Part shown: positions 19,009-26,634 of the stretch, piece by piece
Numbering within the stretch: position 1 is the stretch's first letter
How the letters are laid out: the number at the start of each line of letters is the position of its first letter
Assembly: GCA_031315995.1 (NCBI GenBank)
Contig: JALDRG010000019.1
Span: forward strand, 1 to 60,872
DNA length: 60,872 bases
Direction: 5' to 3'
DNA from: Nitrospira sp.
Lineage (GTDB): Bacteria; Nitrospirota; Nitrospiria; Nitrospirales; Nitrospiraceae
Made by a program: the position numbers and the translations under genes
The notes under the pieces: model-generated
Seen by the model: only the letters and a program-made list of their open reading frames with translations
The model's database searches: none
Told to the model about the DNA's origin: nothing

Positions 19009-20952
19009 ATGTCTCTGTTGAAAAATATCCACAGTCCCGCTGATTTGAAACGTCTCTCCCCTGAGCAGTTTCCGGAACTATGCCAGGAGATCCGTGAGCA
19101 GATCCTGGCTGTGGTGTCGAATGTCGGGGGGCACCTGGCCTCCAATCTGGGAGTCGTGGAGCTGACGGTCGCGCTGCAATATCTTCTGGAGACGCCGAAA
19201 GATAAGATTGTGTGGGACACCAGCAATCAGGCCTATACCCACAAGCTTCTCACCGGACGCCGGGAGCAGTTTCACACGCTGCGGCAGTACGGGGGGTTGA
19301 GCGGCTTCTGCAAACGCGAGGAGAGTGCGTACGATACCTTCAATGCCGGGCATGCTGGCACGGGTGTTTCCGCCGCGTTCGGGATGGTGGAAGCCCGTGA
19401 TCAGCGCCATGAGAAACACAAGGTGGTGTGCGTCGTCGGTGATGGTGCGATGACGGCTGGGATGACGCTGGAAGGATTGCACCATGCCGGAGGCACGCAC
19501 AAGGATTTCATCGTTGTCTTGAACGACAACCAGATGTCTATCTCCAAGAACGTCGGCGCGATTTCAGCCTACTTGAACCGGACTTTCACCGGCGAATTTT
19601 ACGCCCGCATGCGGGAGGAAACGGGCCAATTATTGCGGAAGATTCCCCACATTGGGTTGGAAGTCCAAAAATTCGCTCGACGGGCCGAGGAATTGGCCAA
19701 GGGCGCGATTCTTCCAGGCCTGTTGTTCGAGGAATTGGGCTTTCAGTATGCGGGGCCGATCGACGGGCATAATTTTGAGCATCTTCTGCCTACCTTGGAG
19801 AACGTGCTGAAAATGAAGGGTCCGGTTCTGCTCCATGTGATTACGAAGAAGGGCTTGGGATATCAGGCGGCGATGGATAATCCTGTCTGGTTCCATGCCT
19901 GTCCGCCGTTCGTGCGCGAAACGGGCGTGCCGGCCAAGAAAGCGTCGAGACCCAGCTATACGAGCATGGCCGTTGATGCGCTGATCAAGGTCGCCCACCA
20001 GGACAAGCGGGTTGTGGCCATCACCGCCGCGATGTGCGAGGGTACCGGCCTCAACGCATTTGAAAAGGTTTTTCCGGACCGCATTTACGATGTGGGCATC
20101 GCCGAGCAACATGCCGTCACCTTTGCCGCCGGTATGGCCGCGCAGGGGATGAAGCCGGTGGTCGCCCTGTATTCCACCTTCTTGCAACGGGCCTACGACC
20201 AGGTGGTGCACGATGTGGCCACCCAGAACCTGCCCGTGACCTTCTGCATCGACCGGGGCGGTCTTGTGGCTGAGGACGGCACGACGCACCACGGCGCGTT
20301 TGACTTTGCTTTCTTACGGCATGTGCCGAACATGGTGGTCGCCGCGCCCAAGATGAGAACGAGCTGCGGCATGATGAAGACCTGTGTGGAGTTCGTGACG
20401 GCCCCGCGTCGGTGCGTTACGCCCGCGGCGTCAGCCTGGAGTGACGATGGATCCTGAACCGACGGCACTGCCGATCGGTAAGGCGAGTTGTTGCGGGAGG
20501 GCACAGATGTCGCGATCGTGGCGATCGGGGTGACTGGTCTGGCCCGCCATGAAGGCGGCCGAACGGTTGGCCCAGGAAGGCATCTCTGCCGCTGTGCTCA
20601 ACGCCCGGTTCGTGAAGCCGTTGACACCGAACTGATCATCAAGACCGCGAAGAACGTTCGACGCCTGGTGACCGTCGAAGAGGGCTGCAAGATGGGCGGA
20701 TTCGGATCCGCGGCCTTGGAAGCTCTATCGGAAGAGGGACTCACCCATCTGCGGACAAAGCTCATCGGCCTTCCCGATTGGTATATTGAGCAGGGTCCGC
20801 AAGACTTGTTGCGGGAACGGTATGGCCTGACGGCAGATGGAATTTATAACAGCGTGAAAGCCTTGTTCGGAGCCAGTGTGGCCACGGACGACGCCGCCCG
20901 GTTGGCGTCGCTCGTGGGGAGTCTGCCGCACGGGGATGAACAGGGCAGCTAG
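19009..20952 (+). CDS. dxs: 1-deoxy-D-xylulose-5-phosphate synthase, interrupted by frameshifts
   Basis: First enzyme of the MEP pathway, condensing pyruvate and glyceraldehyde 3-phosphate on thiamine diphosphate. The N-terminal domain is intact (GHLASNLGVVELTVAL, VGDGAMTAGMTLEG for ThDP/Mg, IDGHNFEHLL), as are the pyrimidine-binding part (GIAEQHAVTFAAGMA) and the C-terminal domain (VTVEEGCKMGGFGSAALE). Between 20350 and 20630 the frame breaks about seven times: apparent lost bases near 20352, 20370 (two), 20394, 20439, 20482 and 20624, and one extra base near 20534. Restoring them gives the expected KDENELRH, VRYARG, IGKGELLREG and RFVKPLD segments. AAGGAG precedes the ATG. Sequence error is more likely than decay. 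Confidence 0.9.
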
Positions 20953-20993
20953 CTGAGACGGGCACCACGTAAACAGGACAAGCCGAGAAACTG

Positions 20994-22199
20994 ATGCATA
21001 TCACCAGAAAAAAGACACGGCAGATTCAGGCGGGGTCGGTGAAGATCGGCGGGGATGCGCCGATTTCAGTCCAATCGATGTGCTCGACGGATACACGCGA
21101 TGTGAACGCCACGGTTGCCCAGATCAGGCAGCTGGAAGAAGCGGGGTGCGAGATCATTCGTGTCGCCGTCCCTGATGAGGAGGCCGCAGCCGTACTTCCC
21201 CAAATCAAGGCCGCGACGACGGTTCCGCTGATCGCCGACATTCACTTCGACCACCGGTTAGCCCTCAAGGCGGCCGAGGTGGTGGATTGTGTTCGCATCA
21301 ATCCCGGAAACATTGGGGCGTGGTGGAAAGTGCAGGAAGTGATCAAGGCGGTGAATGAGCGGGGGATTCCGCTGCGGGTGGGTGTGAACGGGGGCTCGCT
21401 GGAGCGACCGTTGTTGGACAAGTATGGGTGGCCTTCTCCGGAAGCCCTGTCGGAATCGGCCTTGAACGCCGTCCACGCGTTGGAAGATGAAGGCTTCACC
21501 AACATGAAGGTGTCGCTCAAGGCTTCCGATGTGCACCATGCCATCGATGCCTATTATTTGTTCTCCACCCAGTCGAACTATCCGCTGCATATCGGAATCA
21601 CAGAAGCGGGAACGGCGATGACGGGTGCGGTGAAGTCCGCGATCGGCCTCGGATGGCTGCTGTCTCAGGGGATCGGTGATACGTTGCGTGTTTCGCTGGC
21701 CGCCGACCCGGTGGAGGAAGTCAAAGTCGGGTTTGAGATCCTCAAATCGCTGGAGTTGCGCCATCGCGGCATCAACGTGATTGCCTGTCCGACCTGCGGC
21801 CGCGTTGAAATCGACGTGGTACGCATGGCGAATGAATTAGAAAAGAAACTGGGCCATATCAAGACGCCGCTCAATGTCTCCGTGCTCGGGTGTGTCGTCA
21901 ACGGTATCGGGGAAGACAAAGAAGCGGATATCGGTATTGCCGGCGGTGAAGGCAAAGGTATTCTCTTCAAGAAGGGCAAGTTGATGCGGAAGGTGCCTTT
22001 GGAAGAACTCATGGATACGCTGATTGATGAGGTCGAACTGTTGGCCAAGGAAAAAGAGGCCGAGGCGGCCGGAGCCCTTCCTGGAGCGACCGCTTCCCAG
22101 GAGGAGCATGCGGAGCCGGGCTGGGAACTCATCGGCCAGGCACCTGATGAACATTCGACCATTGTCCGGGATATCCCGGTGCTCCCGTCCAAACGATAG
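20994..22199 (+). CDS. ispG: 4-hydroxy-3-methylbut-2-en-1-yl diphosphate synthase
   Basis: MEP-pathway [4Fe-4S] enzyme that converts MEcPP to HMBPP. The 401-residue protein has the TIM barrel (SVQSMCSTDTRDVNAT, VRINPGNIG, GVNGGSL) and the C-terminal ferredoxin-like domain with cluster ligands in ACPTCGR, in LGCVVNG and the Glu of GIGEDKEADIG. The ATG at 20994 lies 41 bases after dxs, and the two probably form an operon. The tail beyond about residue 350 is Glu/Ala-rich and not conserved in my recollection of the family. Confidence 0.94.
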   Translation: MHITRKKTRQIQAGSVKIGGDAPISVQSMCSTDTRDVNATVAQIRQLEEAGCEIIRVAVPDEEAAAVLPQIKAATTVPLIADIHFDHRLALKAAEVVDCVRINPGNIGAWWKVQEVIKAVNERGIPLRVGVNGGSLERPLLDKYGWPSPEALSESALNAVHALEDEGFTNMKVSLKASDVHHAIDAYYLFSTQSNYPLHIGITEAGTAMTGAVKSAIGLGWLLSQGIGDTLRVSLAADPVEEVKVGFEILKSLELRHRGINVIACPTCGRVEIDVVRMANELEKKLGHIKTPLNVSVLGCVVNGIGEDKEADIGIAGGEGKGILFKKGKLMRKVPLEELMDTLIDEVELLAKEKEAEAAGALPGATASQEEHAEPGWELIGQAPDEHSTIVRDIPVLPSKR

Positions 22200-22265
22200 C
22201 CAGCGCGACGGTCCAACATGCGGTGCTATGTTTCGAATATTCCTTCATGTCTTTGCTCTTCGCGG

Positions 22266-22295
22266 TTGAGTTCCTGAAGCTCCCCCTTCTATAAT
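22266..22295 (+). promoter_or_regulatory. tRNA-Cys promoter
   Basis: TTGAGT (22266-22271), 18 bp, perfect TATAAT (22290-22295). The mature tRNA starts ten bases after the -10 box, so almost no leader is transcribed. Confidence 0.6.
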
Positions 22296-22304
22296 CCGAT
22301 CCGT

Positions 22305-22380
22305 GGCGCCGTACCCAAGTGGCTAAGGGAGCAGTCTGCAAAACTGCGATGCGGCGGTTCGAACCCGCCCGGCGCCTCCA
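22305..22380 (+). tRNA. tRNA-Cys (anticodon GCA)
   Basis: A 76-base cloverleaf with encoded CCA. The acceptor stem GGCGCCG (22305-22311) pairs with CGGCGCC (22370-22376), then discriminator T and CCA. The anticodon stem GCAGT/ACTGC (22331-22335, 22343-22347) holds loop CTGCAAA with anticodon GCA at 22338-22340. The T-arm contains GGTTCGAACCC. No integrase or repeated 3' end is nearby, so it is not marked as an integration site. Confidence 0.95.
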
Positions 22381-22542
22381 AACCCTGGTTGACCCGACCG
22401 AGAGCCTATTTATCGCGTTTTCGTGATTGAGGCGAGCGGATAAACCATTCCAGTGATTCGCTTTCTGTAGCTTGCTCAACCCTTGCCCATGGGGGTTTCT
22501 CGGCGACGGGATTTGCGACTTTTGTTGTTTTGTCCTTTTCTG

Positions 22543-22575
22543 CCTGTCACTCCAGCCCGCACTACCTGTGACAGG
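22543..22575. repeat. Perfect 8-bp inverted repeat
   Basis: CCTGTCAC (22543-22550) and GTGACAGG (22568-22575) with a 17-base centre, just past the end of the minus-strand lipoprotein gene. On the minus strand it is followed by an A-rich, not U-rich, transcript, so it is not a textbook terminator. The function is unknown. Confidence 0.4.
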
Positions 22576-22579
22576 ATTT

Positions 22580-23071
22580 CTAATTCGCTGCTTCGGCAAT
22601 CCGCCGCTCCTGTTCTTTCGATTTGCGACTCGCGGCAAGGGTATCCGGATCCAGCAGGCCATGCAGAATTTCCTGTCTCAGTTGGATGAACAGCGGATCT
22701 CGCCTGACAGAGGTCTTTTGGCCGCCTTGCAGCAAGGTGAGCCAGCGGGTGCTTGAGGCGGCATACCGACCATTTGGCACGGTGGTGCGCAACTCTTGAA
22801 AGGCGTTGATCGCATCCTCGCGATTCTCGAATAATGCGACCAATGCCCTGGTGTAAGTCACCTCCTCGCAGATGGCGTTCTGTTGGCAGCTCGCCCTCCT
22901 GGATTCTTGGGTGCGGCTCACGACCTGCAAGGCCTCTCGTTCTTTCGAGTCCGTGTCAAAAAAAGCACTGCTCGGTAATGTGACAGCCAACCCCGGGCCT
23001 CCGGCACAGCCCCAGAGGCCTGCGGCAAAAAGGACCCAGAGTGAGCGTTGTGTGAACAGACGTGAATTCAT
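22580..23071 (-). CDS. Small putative lipoprotein of unknown function
   Basis: From the ATG at 23071 the 163-residue protein starts with a lipoprotein signal (MNSRLFTQRSLWVLFAAG) and lipobox LWGC. The mature part is charged and helical, with REALQVVSRTQESRR, CQQNAICEEVTYTRAL (two Cys), FENREDAINAFQEL and a basic C terminus rich in Lys, Arg and Glu. The ENREDAINAFQEL/RYAASSTRWL stretch resembles a helical repeat, but I do not recognise a family. It is a single gene, with a 469-base gap before the next minus-strand gene. Confidence 0.6.
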   Translation of the reverse strand: MNSRLFTQRSLWVLFAAGLWGCAGGPGLAVTLPSSAFFDTDSKEREALQVVSRTQESRRASCQQNAICEEVTYTRALVALFENREDAINAFQELRTTVPNGRYAASSTRWLTLLQGGQKTSVRRDPLFIQLRQEILHGLLDPDTLAASRKSKEQERRIAEAAN

Positions 23072-23540
23072 GGAATACCTCTCGGGTAGCAACCAGGTCC
23101 AAATGTGTGCTCTGTGTGATCGGCTCTGTCGGGTCGTTGCGGGTCAGCCTGTCTGCGCTCTCTGCTATTCGTGCGGCGAGGCCGGACGTGTGATCTGAAA
23201 GAATATGGGATGGTTCAGGCTGTCCGTATGGACGGCTCCGATTGCCGTTCGCGCTAAGGACAGACTCGATGCAACGGAGGATCGAGTCTCGAAGGTGAGA
23301 AGATGACCGCTGTGGCGCGCAAGCGAGCCCTGATTTCCAGTGGGAGCGTCAGCACGGAAGGCCACCTTTCAAGCGTTGACGGCGGTGGCAGGCCGCAGGC
23401 CAATGAGAATGGAGGAGGGAGGAACAGCCAACTCTCACCTTACGCCTTCTGTTCAGTGAAAGCAAAGGCGGCGAGTGAGGTCCACCTCCCGAGACGAAAC
23501 CGATTGTCAGCGAGGGAATTCCAGGTGAAGAAGTAGCGTG
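23072..23540. other. Intergenic gap without a convincing gene
   Basis: This separates two minus-strand genes. The plus strand contains a short Cys-rich frame (23070-23198) and a 77-residue frame (23303-23536), both without ribosome sites or recognisable similarity. I see no terminator, RNA gene or repeat that I can support. Confidence 0.4.
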
Positions 23541-24164
23541 TTAACGCCCAAAATGGTAGGCGATCCCGAACATGAAGAGGTTGGCTCGATAGTCGGCGGT
23601 GATGTTATCGCGACTAAAGGTGAACTGGGCGAAGTTGTACTTGTATTCGATGAAAGGAGCGATCGACTCGGTCATGTAATAGCGGATGCCGGCGAGGACA
23701 TTAAAACTCGGGGCGAACGAGGCTTCAGGCCTGAAATTGCCACTGGAAATATTGCCCACATTGAGACCGATACCCAGCCCGGCATAGGGCTCTACTTTGT
23801 ACTGATATCCCGTCACCCGCACCAAGGCATTAAAGGCCAGAGAATGCACCTGCAGATCGGCTCCGGGAATTTTTCCGGAGAGTCGTGGATTGGTGGAGGT
23901 CGGGAGCGTTTGTTGTTCGATGCCGGGTGTAGAGCGATAGGCGTCGACTTCGAGACCGAACCAATTGTAGCCGCGGTCGTTGAAATAATGGCCGATTTTT
24001 CCGCCGTAAAAAAGATCTTTCTTAAGGGAGACTTTCCCGGCATCGGTGGTGTCAAAGCTGGGAGCGTTCACGCCGACTCCTCCAGCGATGTATGTTTCGG
24101 CCGCAACAAGGGCAGGCACGCACAGCAGGACCAGCAACAGGAGACCGATCGACCAACGGCGCAT
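23541..24164 (-). CDS. OmpA/OmpW-like outer-membrane beta-barrel protein
   Basis: From the ATG at 24164 (GGAGGGG upstream) the 207-residue protein has a signal peptide (MRRWSIGLLLLVLLCVPALVAA) and about eight amphipathic strands, ending in NLFMFGIAYHFGR as expected for assembly by the Bam complex. Features such as PYAGLGIGLNVG and APFIEYKYNFA are common in small eight-stranded barrels (outer membrane protein beta-barrel domain, acyloxyacyl hydrolase/PagL or OmpW-like). No PagL catalytic His-Ser motif is evident. The start 33 bases further upstream is less likely. Confidence 0.7.
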   Translation of the reverse strand: MRRWSIGLLLLVLLCVPALVAAETYIAGGVGVNAPSFDTTDAGKVSLKKDLFYGGKIGHYFNDRGYNWFGLEVDAYRSTPGIEQQTLPTSTNPRLSGKIPGADLQVHSLAFNALVRVTGYQYKVEPYAGLGIGLNVGNISSGNFRPEASFAPSFNVLAGIRYYMTESIAPFIEYKYNFAQFTFSRDNITADYRANLFMFGIAYHFGR

Positions 24165-24214
24165 TACCCCTCCTCGTAGAGACAATGGACGGCTCAAGGC
24201 TCGCTCAGGTTGCT

Positions 24215-24243
24215 ACTCTAACGGGCTTCAGGTGAGGTGGCAA
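24215..24243 (-). promoter_or_regulatory. Candidate promoter of the OmpA-like gene
   Basis: On the minus strand, TTGCCA (24243-24238), 17 bp, TAGAGT (24220-24215), ending about 50 bases before the ATG at 24164. Confidence 0.4.
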
Positions 24244-24257
24244 GAGAGAAGTGTATC

Positions 24258-26534
24258 TCAGAATTGGGCACAGGGGAGTTCGGTTTGGTGCAACAGGGTG
24301 GGACGCTGACAGAATCCGCGCCAGGGCGACTGGTCCCAAGACCAATTCAGCAGGGCGTATTCAGTATGGGTCACGCGCTGTTCGAGCATTCGGCCGAAAC
24401 CGCCGATACGCAGGGAGAAGCCGGCGGGCAAGGGGAAATCCCTCAACAGCCCGAATTCCGTGAAGTCGCCTGCATAATAGGCCGGGTCTCCGCGTTCCGT
24501 CACAAAATGCTCTCCGCGCCACATCGTGACATAGGGACGCCATCCATCGAGGTTCACGCCGGCTGTCAATTGATAGCCTCGACCACGCACAACGGGTGAA
24601 CCGCTCTGTGTCGGTTCGTTCTGACTGGTCAAATACAGCGCCATCACATCAATTTCCCGAAACCAGGACAGCCGTGACCAATACTGTCGAGGTTGAAAGG
24701 TGAATTGGGGACCGAAGGCGGTCAGGAAATTGTTGCCGGCAGGCCGATCGCGAGGAAGTCCGGCTCCGAAGAAGGTTCGAGCCTCAGAATATTGCGCACC
24801 GCCGGAATGGGACCAGTAGACTTGGCCGTTGAACGAAAAATAGCCGGCGGAGGCGCGGCCCGCATACCCGACATCGAAGCGCTCCGGCTTCTGGAAGGTT
24901 TCGAGTTGGTTCCAGTTCAAGAAGAGATCCTGCTGATAGTGTTCCCGGTTCACGAGCAACTGGAACCCCTGTTCGATCGGACGCGCGAACAAGATGGCGT
25001 CGTTGAAGAGGGCATCCACGAGGGGATGGTTGCGGCGCAGCGTGCCGGCCACCAGGCGCATGCCGGGGATCATGTCGTATTCGGCGGAAAGAATCGGTTG
25101 CATCGTATGAAAATGTTGGGTGTCTCCCACCGGCAGGCCGGCGAAAAAGCCGGCACTCAGCATCAGCTCCGGGCTGACTCTGTACTGGAGCACGGGGGAA
25201 AGGTATTGGCCGGCAAACGTCTGATCCGAAACCGGCAACCCGTTGATCTGTCGCAGGCCGGAATAGGCGATATTGTAGACGTAGGTCAACGCGTCGAGTT
25301 TCGCGGCAAACCGACGTTCGGATTGGGACTCTTGTCGGTCGCCGAATGGCCGTGAGAGAGAGGCCCACACGTCCTCGATGAGGTCGGCATGGTTCGTATC
25401 CCAATTCCAATTGAAGACCAAATATTCCTGGTTCACCCATTTAAAGGTGTCTCGCGTCATATAGTTGAGCCCATCTTCGGTAAAGAAGGCTCGGATGCGC
25501 CGTGCTTGCGCTCCGAACTCGATGGAGGCGCGATCGCCCAGCCGTATCGTCCTAGAGAGCCCGAATTCCGGAAAATTGCTCGCCCTGAATTCAGGATCCC
25601 CCTGCTGGCTGAGAAAGTTTCGGCCTTTCCAGAAAGAGAGATAAGGGCGCCACCCGGCCAGGTCGAGCCAGGCCTGGAGTTCATAGCCGCGTCCGCGTGA
25701 GGCGTCAGCGCCGTCATCGGGCTGGTTGTAGCTCGTCAAATAGGTCAAGCGGATGCCGATTTGGCGCCACCAATCGAAGGCTTGGAAGAAGCGGTTCGGT
25801 TCCAGGACGAGTTCAGGGCCGGCGGCGACGACCAGATTGTCGCCTGTGGTGAAGGAGCGGTCGAGTTTGAAGAGGGCCTGCCCATTGCGCACCCAGTGGG
25901 CTTGACCATTGAGGCGGAGGGAGCCGAACTTCAATTGCCCGGCGTATCCGACGTCAAATCGGTTGGGTGCCGAGCCACGAAACGCTTGTTCCCAGTTGAT
26001 AAACAGATCTTGCCGATAGAACTCGGAATCCACTAGCATTTGAGCCCCTTGCTCGATCGGGCGTAGGAAGCGATTGCCACGGTAAAACACGGCGTTGTGG
26101 AAATCCTGATGGGGCACGTGCAGGGTCCCGAATAGGCTAGTGATCTGATCGGTCGGCCTATAGGTCAGGCGGACGATAGGACGGACTTGTGAGATCTCGC
26201 GGTCATGGCCGAAGGGCATGTTGGCGAAGACGCCGAGTTCGGCTTCCAGCGTGGGGAGCAGACGTGCGTAGATCGAAGTGTTCACCAGATTGCCGATCAG
26301 CGTCGTGTCTCGACCCAAACCGTTGGTGAAGGTGTTGTCTTCCAATCCCTGCTTTTCCAGATTGAGCACGAAGGTGGACACGGAGAAGCGCATGTCGAGC
26401 AGGTGAGAAGTAGCCGAGGGAGCGGCGGGCTCTTCGGCTGACAGCAGTCCGTAGGATGCGAGTAGAGTCAACGTAAGGGAGAGGCCTGCCCGTAACAGGC
26501 GGCAAAAAAAGCGATGGGTGGACTGGAGTGTCAC
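24258..26534 (-). CDS. Large outer-membrane beta-barrel protein with two similar halves
   Basis: A 758-residue secreted protein (signal peptide ending near LLSA, residue 33). The two halves of about 360 residues share a clear pattern: RPIEQGAQMLV / RPIEQGFQLLV, YRQDLFINW / YQQDLFLNW, RFDVGYAG in both, RGRGYELQAWLDLAGWRPY / RGRGYQLTAGVNLDGWRPY, and NFPEFGL / DFTEFGL. Alternating aromatic strands suggest one very large barrel or two adjacent barrels. I do not recognise the family. The start is set at GTG 26534 because a good promoter overlaps the longer frame, which begins at a TTG (26576). No ribosome site precedes the GTG. Confidence 0.65.
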   Translation of the reverse strand: MTLQSTHRFFCRLLRAGLSLTLTLLASYGLLSAEEPAAPSATSHLLDMRFSVSTFVLNLEKQGLEDNTFTNGLGRDTTLIGNLVNTSIYARLLPTLEAELGVFANMPFGHDREISQVRPIVRLTYRPTDQITSLFGTLHVPHQDFHNAVFYRGNRFLRPIEQGAQMLVDSEFYRQDLFINWEQAFRGSAPNRFDVGYAGQLKFGSLRLNGQAHWVRNGQALFKLDRSFTTGDNLVVAAGPELVLEPNRFFQAFDWWRQIGIRLTYLTSYNQPDDGADASRGRGYELQAWLDLAGWRPYLSFWKGRNFLSQQGDPEFRASNFPEFGLSRTIRLGDRASIEFGAQARRIRAFFTEDGLNYMTRDTFKWVNQEYLVFNWNWDTNHADLIEDVWASLSRPFGDRQESQSERRFAAKLDALTYVYNIAYSGLRQINGLPVSDQTFAGQYLSPVLQYRVSPELMLSAGFFAGLPVGDTQHFHTMQPILSAEYDMIPGMRLVAGTLRRNHPLVDALFNDAILFARPIEQGFQLLVNREHYQQDLFLNWNQLETFQKPERFDVGYAGRASAGYFSFNGQVYWSHSGGAQYSEARTFFGAGLPRDRPAGNNFLTAFGPQFTFQPRQYWSRLSWFREIDVMALYLTSQNEPTQSGSPVVRGRGYQLTAGVNLDGWRPYVTMWRGEHFVTERGDPAYYAGDFTEFGLLRDFPLPAGFSLRIGGFGRMLEQRVTHTEYALLNWSWDQSPWRGFCQRPTLLHQTELPCAQF

Positions 26535-26546
26535 GTGTGGGGGAGG

Positions 26547-26576
26547 ATAATAAGAATCGGGACAGTGCCGCGTCAA
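26547..26576 (-). promoter_or_regulatory. Sigma70-type promoter of the duplicated barrel gene
   Basis: On the minus strand, TTGACG (26576-26571), 18 bp, TATTAT (26552-26547). Transcription would start near 26540, almost at the GTG start at 26534, which would make the mRNA nearly leaderless. Confidence 0.5.
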
Positions 26577-26634
26577 TGACCCTTCTTCTGATACTGCACA
26601 GGGCTGGACGCAGGATGGTGCGAGGCGCGAGGTG

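Noticed and set aside
22305..22380. tRNA-Cys as an integration site for a mobile island
   Set aside because: No integrase, no repeat of the tRNA 3' end and no phage or plasmid genes were found downstream.
23538..24179. A 213-residue plus-strand frame antisense to the OmpA-like gene
   Set aside because: The minus-strand product has a signal peptide, ribosome site and barrel pattern; the plus frame has none.
24693..25355. A 220-residue plus-strand frame antisense to the duplicated barrel
   Set aside because: It has no promoter, ribosome site or domain, and the opposite strand has a convincing repeat architecture.
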